In this document: positions 25,294 to 33,179 of the stretch, piece by piece
Layout of the letters: the number at the start of each line of letters is the position of its first letter
Position numbering within the stretch: position 1 is the first letter of the stretch
NCBI RefSeq assembly: GCF_020618415.1
Contig: NZ_CP085345.1
Location: forward strand, 1,798,001-1,862,000
From: Cupriavidus sp. MP-37
Lineage (GTDB): Bacteria; Pseudomonadota; Gammaproteobacteria; Burkholderiales; Burkholderiaceae
DNA length: 64,000 nt
Direction: 5' to 3'
Made by a program: the position numbers and the translations under genes
The notes under the pieces: generated by a model
Told to the model about the DNA's origin: nothing
The model's database searches: none
Seen by the model: the letters and a program-made list of their open reading frames with translations, nothing else

Positions 25294-26049
25294 ATGACCA
25301 TGGAATCGATCGGCGCGCAGGCCGCGTTTATCGGCCTGACCTTCCTGCTGGCAGGCTTCGTCAAGGGCGTTGTGGGGTTGGGCCTGCCCACGGTCGCGGT
25401 GGGCATGCTGGGGCTGGTGATGCCGCCCGCGCAGGCCGCGGCGCTGCTGGTGGCGCCGTCGATGGTGACCAACGTGGTGCAGCTGTTCAGCGGCCCGCGT
25501 TTCGGCCTGCTGGTGCGGCGGCTGTGGCCGATGCTGGCGGCGATCTGCGCCGGCACATGGCTGTGCGCGGCACTGGTGCCGGCCGGCATGATGACGCACG
25601 CGACTTCCGCGCTGGGCGTGGCGCTGGTGCTGTACGCGGTGGTGGGGCTGGCGGCGGTGAAGCTGACGGTGCCGTCCGGTGCGGAACGCTGGCTCGGGCC
25701 GCTGGTCGGGCTGGTCACTGGCGGCATCACCGCGGTGACGGGCGTGTTCGTGATTCCGGCCGTGCCCTACCTGCAGGGGTTGGGGCTGGACAAGGAGAGC
25801 CTAGTGCAGGCGCTGGGGCTGTCGTTCACGGTGTCGACCATCGCGCTGGCGGTCAGCCTGGCGCTGGGCGGGGCGCTGCTGCATATGCCGGTACTGGGCG
25901 CGTCGGCGCTGGCGCTGGTGCCCGCGCTGGGCGGCATGTTCCTCGGCCAGTGGCTGCGCCACCGGATCAGCGCGGAGCGCTTTCGCAAGCTGTTTTTCTG
26001 CGGGTTGCTGGTGTTGGGTGGGGAACTGGCGATGCGGGGGTTGGGGTGA
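25294..26049 (+). CDS. TauE/SafE-family membrane permease
   Basis: The 251-residue protein is hydrophobic with about eight predicted membrane helices. The family blocks FLLAGFVKGVVGLGLPTVAVGMLGL and LVGLVTGGITAVTGVFVIPAVPYLQ are the two internal repeats. The family exports sulfite, sulfoacetate or other small organosulfur anions, and many members have unknown substrates. It begins 10 bases after the ABM gene, making a P450-ABM-TauE transcript likely. The start ATG could also be 25300. Confidence 0.85.
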   Translation: MTMESIGAQAAFIGLTFLLAGFVKGVVGLGLPTVAVGMLGLVMPPAQAAALLVAPSMVTNVVQLFSGPRFGLLVRRLWPMLAAICAGTWLCAALVPAGMMTHATSALGVALVLYAVVGLAAVKLTVPSGAERWLGPLVGLVTGGITAVTGVFVIPAVPYLQGLGLDKESLVQALGLSFTVSTIALAVSLALGGALLHMPVLGASALALVPALGGMFLGQWLRHRISAERFRKLFFCGLLVLGGELAMRGLG

Positions 26050-26083
26050 GGGGCGTTGAGTTTCTTTGCTTGCGGTCGGTTTT

Positions 26084-26130
26084 CTCCCCTCTCCCGCTTG
26101 CGGGAGAGGGGCGGGGGTGAGGGCGGGCGT
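26084..26130 (-). repeat. REP-like palindromic repeat, copy 1
   Basis: A hairpin with CCCCTCTCCCGC (26086-26097) and GCGGGAGAGGGG (26100-26111) is followed by GCGGGGGTGAGGGCGGGC. It is inverted relative to the copy at 26169 and to the one at 61207. It lies between convergent genes. Confidence 0.8.
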
Positions 26131-26168
26131 GCGGCAAGCACGAGGCGTTCGAATTGCATTGACGCGCT

Positions 26169-26213
26169 GGCCCTCACCCCAGCCCTCTCCCGCAAGCGGG
26201 AGAGGGAGTACCC
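26169..26213 (+). repeat. REP-like palindromic repeat, copy 2
   Basis: GGCCCTCACCCCAGCCCTCT leads into the hairpin CCCTCTCCCGC/GCGGGAGAGGG (26183-26206) and the tail GGAGTACCC. Together with copy 1 it forms an inverted pair, resembling a BIME-type mosaic, in the gap between the permease and carbonic anhydrase genes. Confidence 0.8.
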
Positions 26214-26250
26214 AATCGGGGTTGAGAGTCTTTCAGCTCTACAAGGTCCC

Positions 26251-27003
26251 TCAGCGGCTCGCTTGCACCGTCCTTCCGTTCAACGGCTGCACCGGCCGCG
26301 CGTTCATCCGATACAAGCGGCGGAACGCCGCCAGCTGCGCCGGCGAGACTTCCACGGGGGTCTTGAGCACCTGCCAGCGCACGTCTTCGCTGCACGGCGG
26401 CGTCGTCAGCGAACCGGTGAAGGACCAATAGGCCTGCTGCGCCGGCAGCAGGGCCGCGACGTCCAGCGGCGCAGGCAGTTCACGCGACTCGCCGGCGCTG
26501 GCCGGCAGGCTGGCAAAGACCGGCTTGAGCGCGGCGTTCTCGCGGCCCGACTTGAACAGCACGGCCACCACCGCCAGCTTGCCCTCGGCATTCTGGTGCA
26601 CCAGGTGCGCCACCAGCGGATAGGTCTTGCCGTTGATCTTCTCTTCGCTAGGCGTATGGAAGTGGAACTGCAACAGCTTGTAGGGCACGCCATCGAGTTC
26701 GATCTGTCCCGCCGCGGGCAGGTTGACCTGCACGGTATGGCCGTTGTTGACCACGGTGCCGGGCGCGGCGGCGTAGCCGAAGCCGATCGGCTTCAGGTCC
26801 GCGGCGTGTGTCTTGCGGGTGCGGATGTCGATGGGCGACTGGTGCTTGCCCAGCGCGCAGGTCTGGTAGGCCTGGTCCAGTTCGGCCCAGTGGCTGGTGC
26901 CGGTGGGGCCGGTGTAGCTCCAGTGCGGGTGTTCATTGCCGGCCCATGCGGCCGGTGCGAGCAAGGCGGTGCAAACCGTGAAAAGCGGCAGCTTGGTGTT
27001 CAT
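26251..27003 (-). CDS. Periplasmic alpha-type carbonic anhydrase
   Basis: The 250-residue protein has a Sec signal (LPLFTVCTALLAPAAWAGN, cut near residue 21). An alpha carbonic anhydrase domain follows: HWSYTGPTGTSHWAEL, KHQSPIDI, then LLQFHFHTPSEE with the first two zinc His, and VAHLVHQN with the third. It hydrates CO2 to bicarbonate in the periplasm. Later conserved blocks YWSFTGSLTTPPCSEDVRW and the NARPVQPLNGR end are present, so the enzyme appears intact. ATG 27001-27003 starts the signal peptide; it is preceded by an A-poor leader without a strong ribosome-binding site. Confidence 0.93.
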   Translation of the reverse strand: MNTKLPLFTVCTALLAPAAWAGNEHPHWSYTGPTGTSHWAELDQAYQTCALGKHQSPIDIRTRKTHAADLKPIGFGYAAAPGTVVNNGHTVQVNLPAAGQIELDGVPYKLLQFHFHTPSEEKINGKTYPLVAHLVHQNAEGKLAVVAVLFKSGRENAALKPVFASLPASAGESRELPAPLDVAALLPAQQAYWSFTGSLTTPPCSEDVRWQVLKTPVEVSPAQLAAFRRLYRMNARPVQPLNGRTVQASR

Positions 27004-27296
27004 GTGTCGATGCGTCCTCGTGTTGACAAACCCCTTGTTTTCCGACGTGGTGTTATCGATCTGTCCCAGTCTTGAGTGCCCGACCCGCACTCGGGTCCGG
27101 GCCGGAAATCATGCAGCAAAACTGCGGGCCGGCGAATAAGGCATTGCTGAATTCCGGTCTGCACTGCGCTTAACGGAGGTAAGGGCTGCATGCCGGCGCT
27201 TGATTGATGCGTGTCGCTCATGCTGTCACGCAAGCGACATCAAGCCGACATATCGGCCCACCACCATGGCGCATTGCCCAACTCCAGGAACCTGCA

Positions 27297-29810
27297 ATGC
27301 GCCTGAGCGTCTTCCCTTCGCGCCGGACCCGCGCGGCACTGGCCAGTGCCGCGGTGGCGGCATCGCTGCTGGCAGCCTGCGGCGGCGACGACAACGACGG
27401 TGACAACGGCACGCCCGCGGTCACCGCGCCCACGCTGGTGGGCCGCGCCGTGCTGCCCGCCGCCACTTTTGCCAGCGGCCCGCAGTCAGGGCGTTACGTT
27501 ACCGGCGATCTCAACGGACAGACCGCGCCGTTCGCATCGCAGCCGGTGCAGGGTTTCTCGGCGGTGCTGCGCAATCCGGACGGCAGCTTCATGGTGATGG
27601 CCGACAACGGCTATGGTTCGCTGGAAAACTCGGCCGACTTCAACCTGCGCGTCTACACGGTGGCGCCCACGTTCAAGACCGCGGCCGGCGGCGCGGGCAG
27701 CGTGGCGGTGCGCAGCTTTATCGAGCTGAAGGATCCGAACCGGCATGTCAAGTTCGCGATCGCCAACCAGTTCACCACCGAGCGCGTGCTGACCGGTGCC
27801 GACTTCGATATCGAGAGCATGCAGCGCGGCAGCGACGGCACGCTGTGGTTCGGCGATGAGTTCGGCCCGTTCCTGCTGCATACCGATGCCAACGGCGTGC
27901 TGCTGGAAGCGCCGATCCCGCTGCCGGACTTCGAGAACCCCGGCAAGGAGATCCGCTCGCCGCAGAACCCGTTCAACGAAGAGGCTTCGCCGGTGCGCAT
28001 CATGAACGCGGTGCGCGCGCATGCCTTTGCGCATGGCGGCACCCGCGCGCCGGTGTTCGCGCCGTACTACGTGCAGCTCAAGTACGACGTCAACGGCGTC
28101 AAGTCGAGCCCCGACGCGCACTACGCGCGCGGCGGCAACCCGCAGCCGGGCCTGACGCCGGCGCTATCCGACACGCTCGACGTGGCCTCGGTCAAGGCCG
28201 CCGGCTACAGCGTGGTGACCTGGACCGTCAACGACAGCGCCGAGATGACCGAGCTGCTGAAGGCCGGCGTCAACGGCATCATCTCGGACCGGCCCGACCT
28301 GCTCTACGCGGCCGTCGCCGCCTTTGATGCCAACGGCGATGGCAAGGCCGGCGACTACCTGACCGCCGACGGCCTGATCGATGCCGCCAGGTTCGACGCC
28401 CAGGGCCACCGCGGCGCGCGCGACCTGCGCCCGGAGAACACCCTGCCGGCGATGGAGGCCGCGCTGGACAACCTGATGACTACGCTGGAGACCGATGTCG
28501 GCATCACGTCCGACGGTGTCGCGGTGCTCAAGCACGATCCCTATATCGAATCGGTCAAGTGCCGCCGCGCCGATGGCGCGCCCTACGGCAGCGCCGACGA
28601 AGTGCTGATCAAGAACCTGACCGCGGCGCAGATCCAGTCCACCTACATCTGCGACAAGCTGTTCCGCGGCCCGAGCCAGCGCAACGATGCGGCGCTGTCG
28701 CCGGTGTCGGCGGCGGTGACGGCCGGCAAGGGCTACGCCAGCCCGTACGTGGTGCCGCGCGTGCAGGATGTGTTCGACCTGGTCAGTGCCTATGTCGCGT
28801 ACTACAGCACCGGCGCCGGCCAGGGCCATCCGCAGGCGGCGCAGCGCGTGAAGAACGCGCAGGCGGTGCGCTTCAATCTCGAGACCAAGCTCAACCCGCG
28901 CAGCGACAAGGACGGCAAGGGCAATGTCTACAAGGACCGCACCGTCGGCGCGGAGCAGATGGCCGACACGCTGGCGGGCGTGATCAGCGCCGCCGGCATG
29001 ACGCAGCGCGCCGATATCCAGAGCTTCGATTTCCGCACGCTGCTGCGCGTGCAGGAGAAGTTCCCGGCAATCCGCACGGTGTACCTGTTCGGCGACTTCC
29101 CCATCTATGGCGACGCGGCCAACAGCGACGACGGCACCAACATGCAGGATGAAGCCGGTGCCAACACGCCGTGGATGGCGGGCCTGTACTGGCCGTACCG
29201 CGCCACCGCGACGTCGAACCCCATGCGTGCGAAGCGCTCGGGTGGCTTCGAGGGCATGGCGATCAGCCCGGACGGCAAGAAGCTCTATCCGCTGCTGGAA
29301 CTGCCGCTGGCCGGCCACGACGGCAAGACGCTGCTGATCTCGGAATTCGACATCGCCACGCGCCGGTACACCGGGGTGCAATACAAGTACCGGCTCGACG
29401 ACAAGGGCACCAATATCGGCGATTTCATCCTGTTCAACGCCAGCGAGGGCATTGTGATCGAGCGCGATGGCTCGCAGGGCGACCCGAACGGCTTCAAGAA
29501 GCTGTTCCAGGTGACGCTGGGCCAGCCGGGCGGCTACGTCGCCAAGTCCGAGCTGGCCAACCTGATGGCGCTGCGCGACCCGTCCGGCATCAGCGCCGGC
29601 GGCGCCCCGGGCGACGTGGCCCTGGGCGATCCGTTCGGCATGCCGTTCAACACCATCGAAGACGTGCTGGTGCTGGACGCGACCACGCTGCTAGTGATCG
29701 ACGACAACAACTTTCCGTTCAGTGTCGGGCGGCATGTCGGCAGCAAGATGCCGGATGACAGCGAGTTCATCCAGATCCGGCTGCCCAAGGCACTCAACCT
29801 GGGCGGCTAG
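27297..29810 (+). CDS. Lipoprotein combining phytase-like esterase and GDPD domains
   Basis: The 837-residue protein has a lipoprotein signal ending in LLAACGG near residue 23. Residues ~40-235 and ~640-837 look like one 'esterase-like activity of phytase' beta-propeller (SAVLRNPDGSFMVMADNGYG, DGTLWFGDEFGPFLL, then GGFEGMAISPDGKKLYPLLE). Between them is glycerophosphodiester phosphodiesterase text in unusual order. First comes its C-terminal end (VVTWTVNDSAEMTELLKAGVNGIISDRPDLL). Next come its N-terminal catalytic blocks (GHRGARDLRPENTLPA, LETDVG, LKHDPY) and then the FNLETKLNP and SFDFRTLL parts. It probably hydrolyses phosphodiesters or phosphate esters at the cell surface or in the periplasm. 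The start with the lipoprotein signal, 31 codons inside the longest frame, is preferred. Confidence 0.82.
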   Translation: MRLSVFPSRRTRAALASAAVAASLLAACGGDDNDGDNGTPAVTAPTLVGRAVLPAATFASGPQSGRYVTGDLNGQTAPFASQPVQGFSAVLRNPDGSFMVMADNGYGSLENSADFNLRVYTVAPTFKTAAGGAGSVAVRSFIELKDPNRHVKFAIANQFTTERVLTGADFDIESMQRGSDGTLWFGDEFGPFLLHTDANGVLLEAPIPLPDFENPGKEIRSPQNPFNEEASPVRIMNAVRAHAFAHGGTRAPVFAPYYVQLKYDVNGVKSSPDAHYARGGNPQPGLTPALSDTLDVASVKAAGYSVVTWTVNDSAEMTELLKAGVNGIISDRPDLLYAAVAAFDANGDGKAGDYLTADGLIDAARFDAQGHRGARDLRPENTLPAMEAALDNLMTTLETDVGITSDGVAVLKHDPYIESVKCRRADGAPYGSADEVLIKNLTAAQIQSTYICDKLFRGPSQRNDAALSPVSAAVTAGKGYASPYVVPRVQDVFDLVSAYVAYYSTGAGQGHPQAAQRVKNAQAVRFNLETKLNPRSDKDGKGNVYKDRTVGAEQMADTLAGVISAAGMTQRADIQSFDFRTLLRVQEKFPAIRTVYLFGDFPIYGDAANSDDGTNMQDEAGANTPWMAGLYWPYRATATSNPMRAKRSGGFEGMAISPDGKKLYPLLELPLAGHDGKTLLISEFDIATRRYTGVQYKYRLDDKGTNIGDFILFNASEGIVIERDGSQGDPNGFKKLFQVTLGQPGGYVAKSELANLMALRDPSGISAGGAPGDVALGDPFGMPFNTIEDVLVLDATTLLVIDDNNFPFSVGRHVGSKMPDDSEFIQIRLPKALNLGG

Positions 29811-29863
29811 GACGCCAGGTTGCGCAACACGCTGCGCGCTGGCATCCCCGCCAGGTGGGGATG

Positions 29864-30064
29864 TCAGCCGGAGCGGGCGTCGGCGTGCTGCTGTTCCAGC
29901 TGCGCGCGCACCGCGGAGATATGATCGCCGGCCAGGTCGACGGCGTTTTCCAGATCGCTGGTGCTGCAGCCGAGCTCTTTGCACCAGTACTGCACTTCGA
30001 GCGGATCCATCAGGTTGATGCGGCCCGGATCCAGGGGCCTGAATTCGCTGTTCACATCGCTCAT
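29864..30064 (-). CDS. Small DUF3606-domain protein
   Basis: This 66-residue soluble protein includes DPGRINLMDPLEVQYWCKELGCSTSDLENAVDLAGDHISAVRAQL, the whole DUF3606 domain. It looks like a small helix-turn-helix-like fold: the helix order with CSTSDLENAVDLAG resembles the turn of a DNA-binding helix pair, though no DNA binding has been shown that I know of. The ATG at 30062-30064 has GGAGGCAAGC upstream. It converges on the phytase-like gene and is divergent from the esterase at 30197. Confidence 0.85.
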   Translation of the reverse strand: MSDVNSEFRPLDPGRINLMDPLEVQYWCKELGCSTSDLENAVDLAGDHISAVRAQLEQQHADARSG

Positions 30065-30196
30065 GCTTGCCTCCGGTTCGTGTCTGGGCGCGACACGGTC
30101 CTTGCATTGTAGGCAGACATCCGGCGCGCGTTGCATGCAAGTTGCGCCGGCCGCAGCGCATATCATGTGGCGGTGATCCCCTGCACAGGAAGCCGC

Positions 30197-31294
30197 ATGC
30201 CCCGCTCACCCGGCGCGAAACTCTGGTCCACGCTGAACAAGACCGCGTCCCGTCATGCGCGCCAGATGCAGCGCGCCGTCAACAAGAACCTCACCAAGCC
30301 GATGACCGAGGCCATCGTGCGCAACGCGGTGAAGCAATCCGCTGCAGTCACGGCGGCCACGCAGCGCGCCTTGTCCGGTGTGGTGTCGCCGGTGGCGGCG
30401 CCGCAGAGCCGTGGCAGCGGGCGCTGGGAAGAGGGCGCGTGGGGCGCGCCGCTGGCGCCGCGCCGCTACCGTGTGTTCGTGCCGGCCGGCGCTACCGCGT
30501 CGCGCCGTGCGCCGATGCTGGTGCTGCTGCACGGCTGCGGCCAGGACGCCGCCAGCTTTGCCGCGGTCACGCGCGCTGCCGCGGTGGCGCGCGAATCCGG
30601 CTGGGTGGTGCTGCTGCCCGAGCAGAGTTCGCAGGCCAATGCGCAGCGTTGCTGGAACTGGTTCCGGCCCGCCGCGCAGGGCGCCATGGAGGCGGGGCTG
30701 CTGATGGCGCTGATCGACCAGGCCTGCCGACGCCATCCGGTGGCGGCCGACCGCATCAGCGTACTGGGCCTGTCCGCCGGCGGCGCCATGGCGCTGACGC
30801 TGGGGCTGCGCTATCCGTCGCGCTTTGCCGCGGTGGGCTCGCACTCCGGCGCCGTGCCCTGGAGCGCCAGCAATGCCGCGCAAGCCACGCGCGCCATGCG
30901 CGGGCAGCGCGGGCCCGACGCCAAGGCCATGCAGGCGCTGCGCTTCGGCCTGGCGGGACGCCGCCCGCCACCGTTGCTGCTGCTGCATGGCGATGCCGAC
31001 CACGTGGTCGACTTCAGCAACGCCACCGCCGCGGCCGGCATGTGGATGCACCTGCAGCCCGAAGGCGCGCCGCCGCTGGCCGGCGTGCCGGCCCGGCGCA
31101 TCCAGCGCGGCATGCGCCGGGCTATCGACGTGTTCGACTGGTACGAGGGCAGGTCGCCCTACCTGCGGCTGGTGCGCGTGGAAGGCCTGGGCCACGCGTG
31201 GAGCGGTGGCGCGGGCGGTCATGCGTTTTCGGACCCGGCGGGGCCGGATGGGTTGAAGCTGGCGTTGCGGTTTTTTCTGGAGGTTGGCGTTTAG
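30197..31294 (+). CDS. PHB-depolymerase-family esterase
   Basis: The 365-residue protein has an N-terminal basic, Ala-rich stretch of about 90 residues. An alpha/beta hydrolase of the LpqC/PHB-depolymerase family follows: RRYRVFVPAGA, MLVLLHGCGQDAASFA, the nucleophile elbow GLSAGGAMAL with Ser193, LHGDADHVVDFSNA with the acid, and VEGLGHAWSGG with the His. No cleavable signal peptide is apparent, so it is probably intracellular. Substrates could be short PHB chains, acetylxylan or other esters. The start ATG 30197 has an AGGAAGCCGC leader. Confidence 0.85.
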   Translation: MPRSPGAKLWSTLNKTASRHARQMQRAVNKNLTKPMTEAIVRNAVKQSAAVTAATQRALSGVVSPVAAPQSRGSGRWEEGAWGAPLAPRRYRVFVPAGATASRRAPMLVLLHGCGQDAASFAAVTRAAAVARESGWVVLLPEQSSQANAQRCWNWFRPAAQGAMEAGLLMALIDQACRRHPVAADRISVLGLSAGGAMALTLGLRYPSRFAAVGSHSGAVPWSASNAAQATRAMRGQRGPDAKAMQALRFGLAGRRPPPLLLLHGDADHVVDFSNATAAAGMWMHLQPEGAPPLAGVPARRIQRGMRRAIDVFDWYEGRSPYLRLVRVEGLGHAWSGGAGGHAFSDPAGPDGLKLALRFFLEVGV

Positions 31295-31335
31295 ACGAAC
31301 GGCGATTGCCGCATCACGATGAATGGACTAGACTA

Positions 31336-31352
31336 ACTAAACTTAGTTTAGT
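31336..31352. promoter_or_regulatory. 17-bp palindromic operator of the Phd/PIN toxin-antitoxin pair
   Basis: ACTAAAC-TTA-GTTTAGT is a perfect inverted repeat ending 8 bases before the antitoxin start. It is AT-rich and sits where the promoter should be. Phd/YefM antitoxins repress their own operons by binding palindromes in this position, which fits. Confidence 0.65.
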
Positions 31353-31360
31353 GAGGCGCC

Positions 31361-31606
31361 ATGCAAACCATCAATATCCATGAGGCCAAAACCCATCTGT
31401 CGCGGCTGGTCGATCAGGCGGCCAACGGCGAGCCTTTTGTGATCGCCAAGGCAGGCAAACCGCTGGTCAAGGTGGTGGCGCTGGATGTGCCGGCGCAAGG
31501 CCAAATCAAGCGGCTGGGATTCATGGCCGGCCAAGGCCAGGTGCCGGATGATTTCGATCGCATGGGCCAGCGCGAGATTGAAGCCATGTTTGGCGGCGAG
31601 TCATGA
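31361..31606 (+). CDS. Antitoxin of the Phd/YefM family
   Basis: This 81-residue protein begins MQTINIHEAKTHLSRLVDQAANGEPFVIAKAGKPLVKVVAL, the standard Phd/YefM N-terminal DNA-binding fold. A flexible C-terminal arm follows (VPDDFDRMGQREIEAMFGGES) that would wrap the toxin. It neutralises the PIN-domain protein encoded next. The stop overlaps the toxin ATG in an ATGA arrangement. The GAGG ribosome-binding site and the palindrome just upstream suggest autorepression. Confidence 0.92.
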   Translation: MQTINIHEAKTHLSRLVDQAANGEPFVIAKAGKPLVKVVALDVPAQGQIKRLGFMAGQGQVPDDFDRMGQREIEAMFGGES

Positions 31607-31989
31607 AGCTCCTGCTCGATACTCACCTTTTGCTGTGGATGGCACTGACGCCTGAGCGCCTCTCGCCAGACGCGCAGGCGCTATTGAATGCCGACGACAC
31701 GGTGCTTGTTTTCAGCCCCGCCAGCCTGTGGGAAATCGCCATCAAGCAGGGCCTTGGCCGGGCGGACTTCCAGATCAATGCCCGGGTTTTTCGCCGAGGC
31801 TTGCTGGATAACGGCTACAGTGAGCTGCCGATCCGCAGTGATCATGCGGTGGCGATCGATTGCCTCCCGCCGATTCACAAGGATCCGTTCGACCGGCTTC
31901 TTGTCGCCCAGGCCACCGTGGAAGGCCTGACGCTGCTGACCTCGGACCAGCTGGTTGCCCAATACCCAGGGCCCATCCGCCTGGTCTGA
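31603..31989 (+). CDS. PIN-domain toxin (VapC-like ribonuclease)
   Basis: The 128-residue protein has the PIN-domain order of acidic residues. MKLLLDTHLLLWMAL carries the first Asp, SPASLWEIAIKQGLG the Glu, and HKDPFDRLLVAQATVEGLTLLTSDQLVAQYPG the later Asp residues. It would be an Mg2+-dependent endoribonuclease held inactive by the antitoxin. Start overlaps the antitoxin stop by four bases. All predicted catalytic acids are present, so the toxin appears functional. Confidence 0.9.
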   Translation: MKLLLDTHLLLWMALTPERLSPDAQALLNADDTVLVFSPASLWEIAIKQGLGRADFQINARVFRRGLLDNGYSELPIRSDHAVAIDCLPPIHKDPFDRLLVAQATVEGLTLLTSDQLVAQYPGPIRLV

Positions 31990-31995
31990 CCGCTG

Positions 31996-32304
31996 CTACT
32001 CCAGACTGGCAGGCTCAAACACCACATCACTCGCCGGGCAAGCCACGCACGGCAAGATCCATCCCTCGTCCTTCTCGTCCGGACTCAGTCCCGGCCATTC
32101 GATCCGGTAGCGGATAGTCCCCGCATGCAGCCGGCTGGCGCAGGCGCGGCAGGTGCCATTGCGGCAGGAATTGGGCAGCGCGACGCCTTCGAGCAGCGCG
32201 GCTTCCAGCAGGCTCAGCGACGCTGGCGCCGGGAAGCGGACCGAGCCCGGCAGCACTTGTGCGGTGAATTCGGCGCTTTCGTCCGGGGCGGCGGGGTCAG
32301 CCAT
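31996..32304 (-). CDS. [2Fe-2S] plant-type ferredoxin
   Basis: This 102-residue protein has the cluster motif Cys47-x4-Cys52-x2-Cys55 and, exactly 30 residues later, Cys86. The pattern is that of plant-type [2Fe-2S] ferredoxins (NSCRNGTCRACASRL ... ILPCVACP). It is an electron carrier; its partner oxygenase or reductase is not obvious nearby. It overlaps the start-proximal gene (YigZ-type) by eight bases, so the two are translationally coupled on the minus strand. Confidence 0.9.
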   Translation of the reverse strand: MADPAAPDESAEFTAQVLPGSVRFPAPASLSLLEAALLEGVALPNSCRNGTCRACASRLHAGTIRYRIEWPGLSPDEKDEGWILPCVACPASDVVFEPASLE

Positions 32305-32914
32305 GGGCGTCATCCTCGACCTGCGGAAACTGCGCGCGCCCATGGGTGGCGTCCCGCAACGCGTCGCGCGCGGCGTCGAGTTGCGTCGCGGGCATGCGCA
32401 GCACCAGCGTGGCGAGCGCACCGTAGGCGGTCTCGGCGAGCGTGCAGCCAGGGGGCGCCTCGTAGTCCAGCCAGCGGCGCACGCGCGGCTCGTCGGCATA
32501 GTCGACCGCGACGGCAAGCGTGCCGAAGGCGATGCGCTCGACGCGTTCGGCCGCTTTCAGCGCCGCGGCGATGGCGTCGGTGTAAGCGCGCACCAACCCG
32601 CCGGCCCCCAGCTTGACGCCGCCGTAGTAGCGCACCACTGCCGCCAGCACGCCGTCGAGGTCGTGGTGGCGCAGCACTTCCAGGATCGGCCGGCCGGCCG
32701 TGCCGGAGGGCTCGCCGTCGTCGGACATGCCCGAGGCCCCGCCGGCCAGCAGCGCCCAGCACACGTGGGTGGCAGTGGGGTGCTCGGCCCGCAGCGCCTG
32801 CAGCGCGGCCATGGCGGCATCGCGGTCGGCAACCGGCAGCGCCAGCGCCAGGAAGCGGCTCTTGCGGATCTCGATCTCGGCGTGGACGGGCGTGGCTAGC
32901 GTGTAGGTGGGCAA
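32297..32914 (-). CDS. YigZ/IMPACT-family protein
   Basis: The 205-residue protein has the IMPACT/YigZ N-terminal domain: EIEIRKSRFLALALPV, HVCWALL, GMSDDGEPSGTAGRPILEVL and GVLAAVVRYYGGVKLGAGGLVRAY. A small C-terminal ferredoxin-like DUF1949-type half follows. The family is widespread and linked to translation-related regulation in eukaryotes; the bacterial role is unsettled. It is followed by an overlapping ferredoxin gene. That pairing recurs in Burkholderiales as far as I remember, but the functional link is unclear. Confidence 0.9.
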   Translation of the reverse strand: MPTYTLATPVHAEIEIRKSRFLALALPVADRDAAMAALQALRAEHPTATHVCWALLAGGASGMSDDGEPSGTAGRPILEVLRHHDLDGVLAAVVRYYGGVKLGAGGLVRAYTDAIAAALKAAERVERIAFGTLAVAVDYADEPRVRRWLDYEAPPGCTLAETAYGALATLVLRMPATQLDAARDALRDATHGRAQFPQVEDDAHG

Positions 32915-33179
32915 GGGCAGGCGGCGCGGAACTGGTACGGGAATCCGCGCCGGCCGGGCCGCGGAATCAAGGCGGCAGTGTACCGCAGTGGACCCGGCCG
33001 GCCCGAAGCCCGCTGCGCTTTGTGTTGCATCGTCAACTTGGTGTCACAAACGGCGCCTACGATCCGCCCCGGACGTGCGCGATGACGCCCGCCGCCCGCC
33101 TGTGCAACAGGTGCCTGGTTCCGCCCCCGGGAACTGGCGCAAACATGAACCATCCCTTTCCTTTCCCCGGATCAAAAAC

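Noticed and set aside
26084..26213. The paired palindromes as a simple transcription terminator
   Set aside because: They may also stop transcription, but a third copy with the same flanks at 61207 shows a dispersed repeat family.
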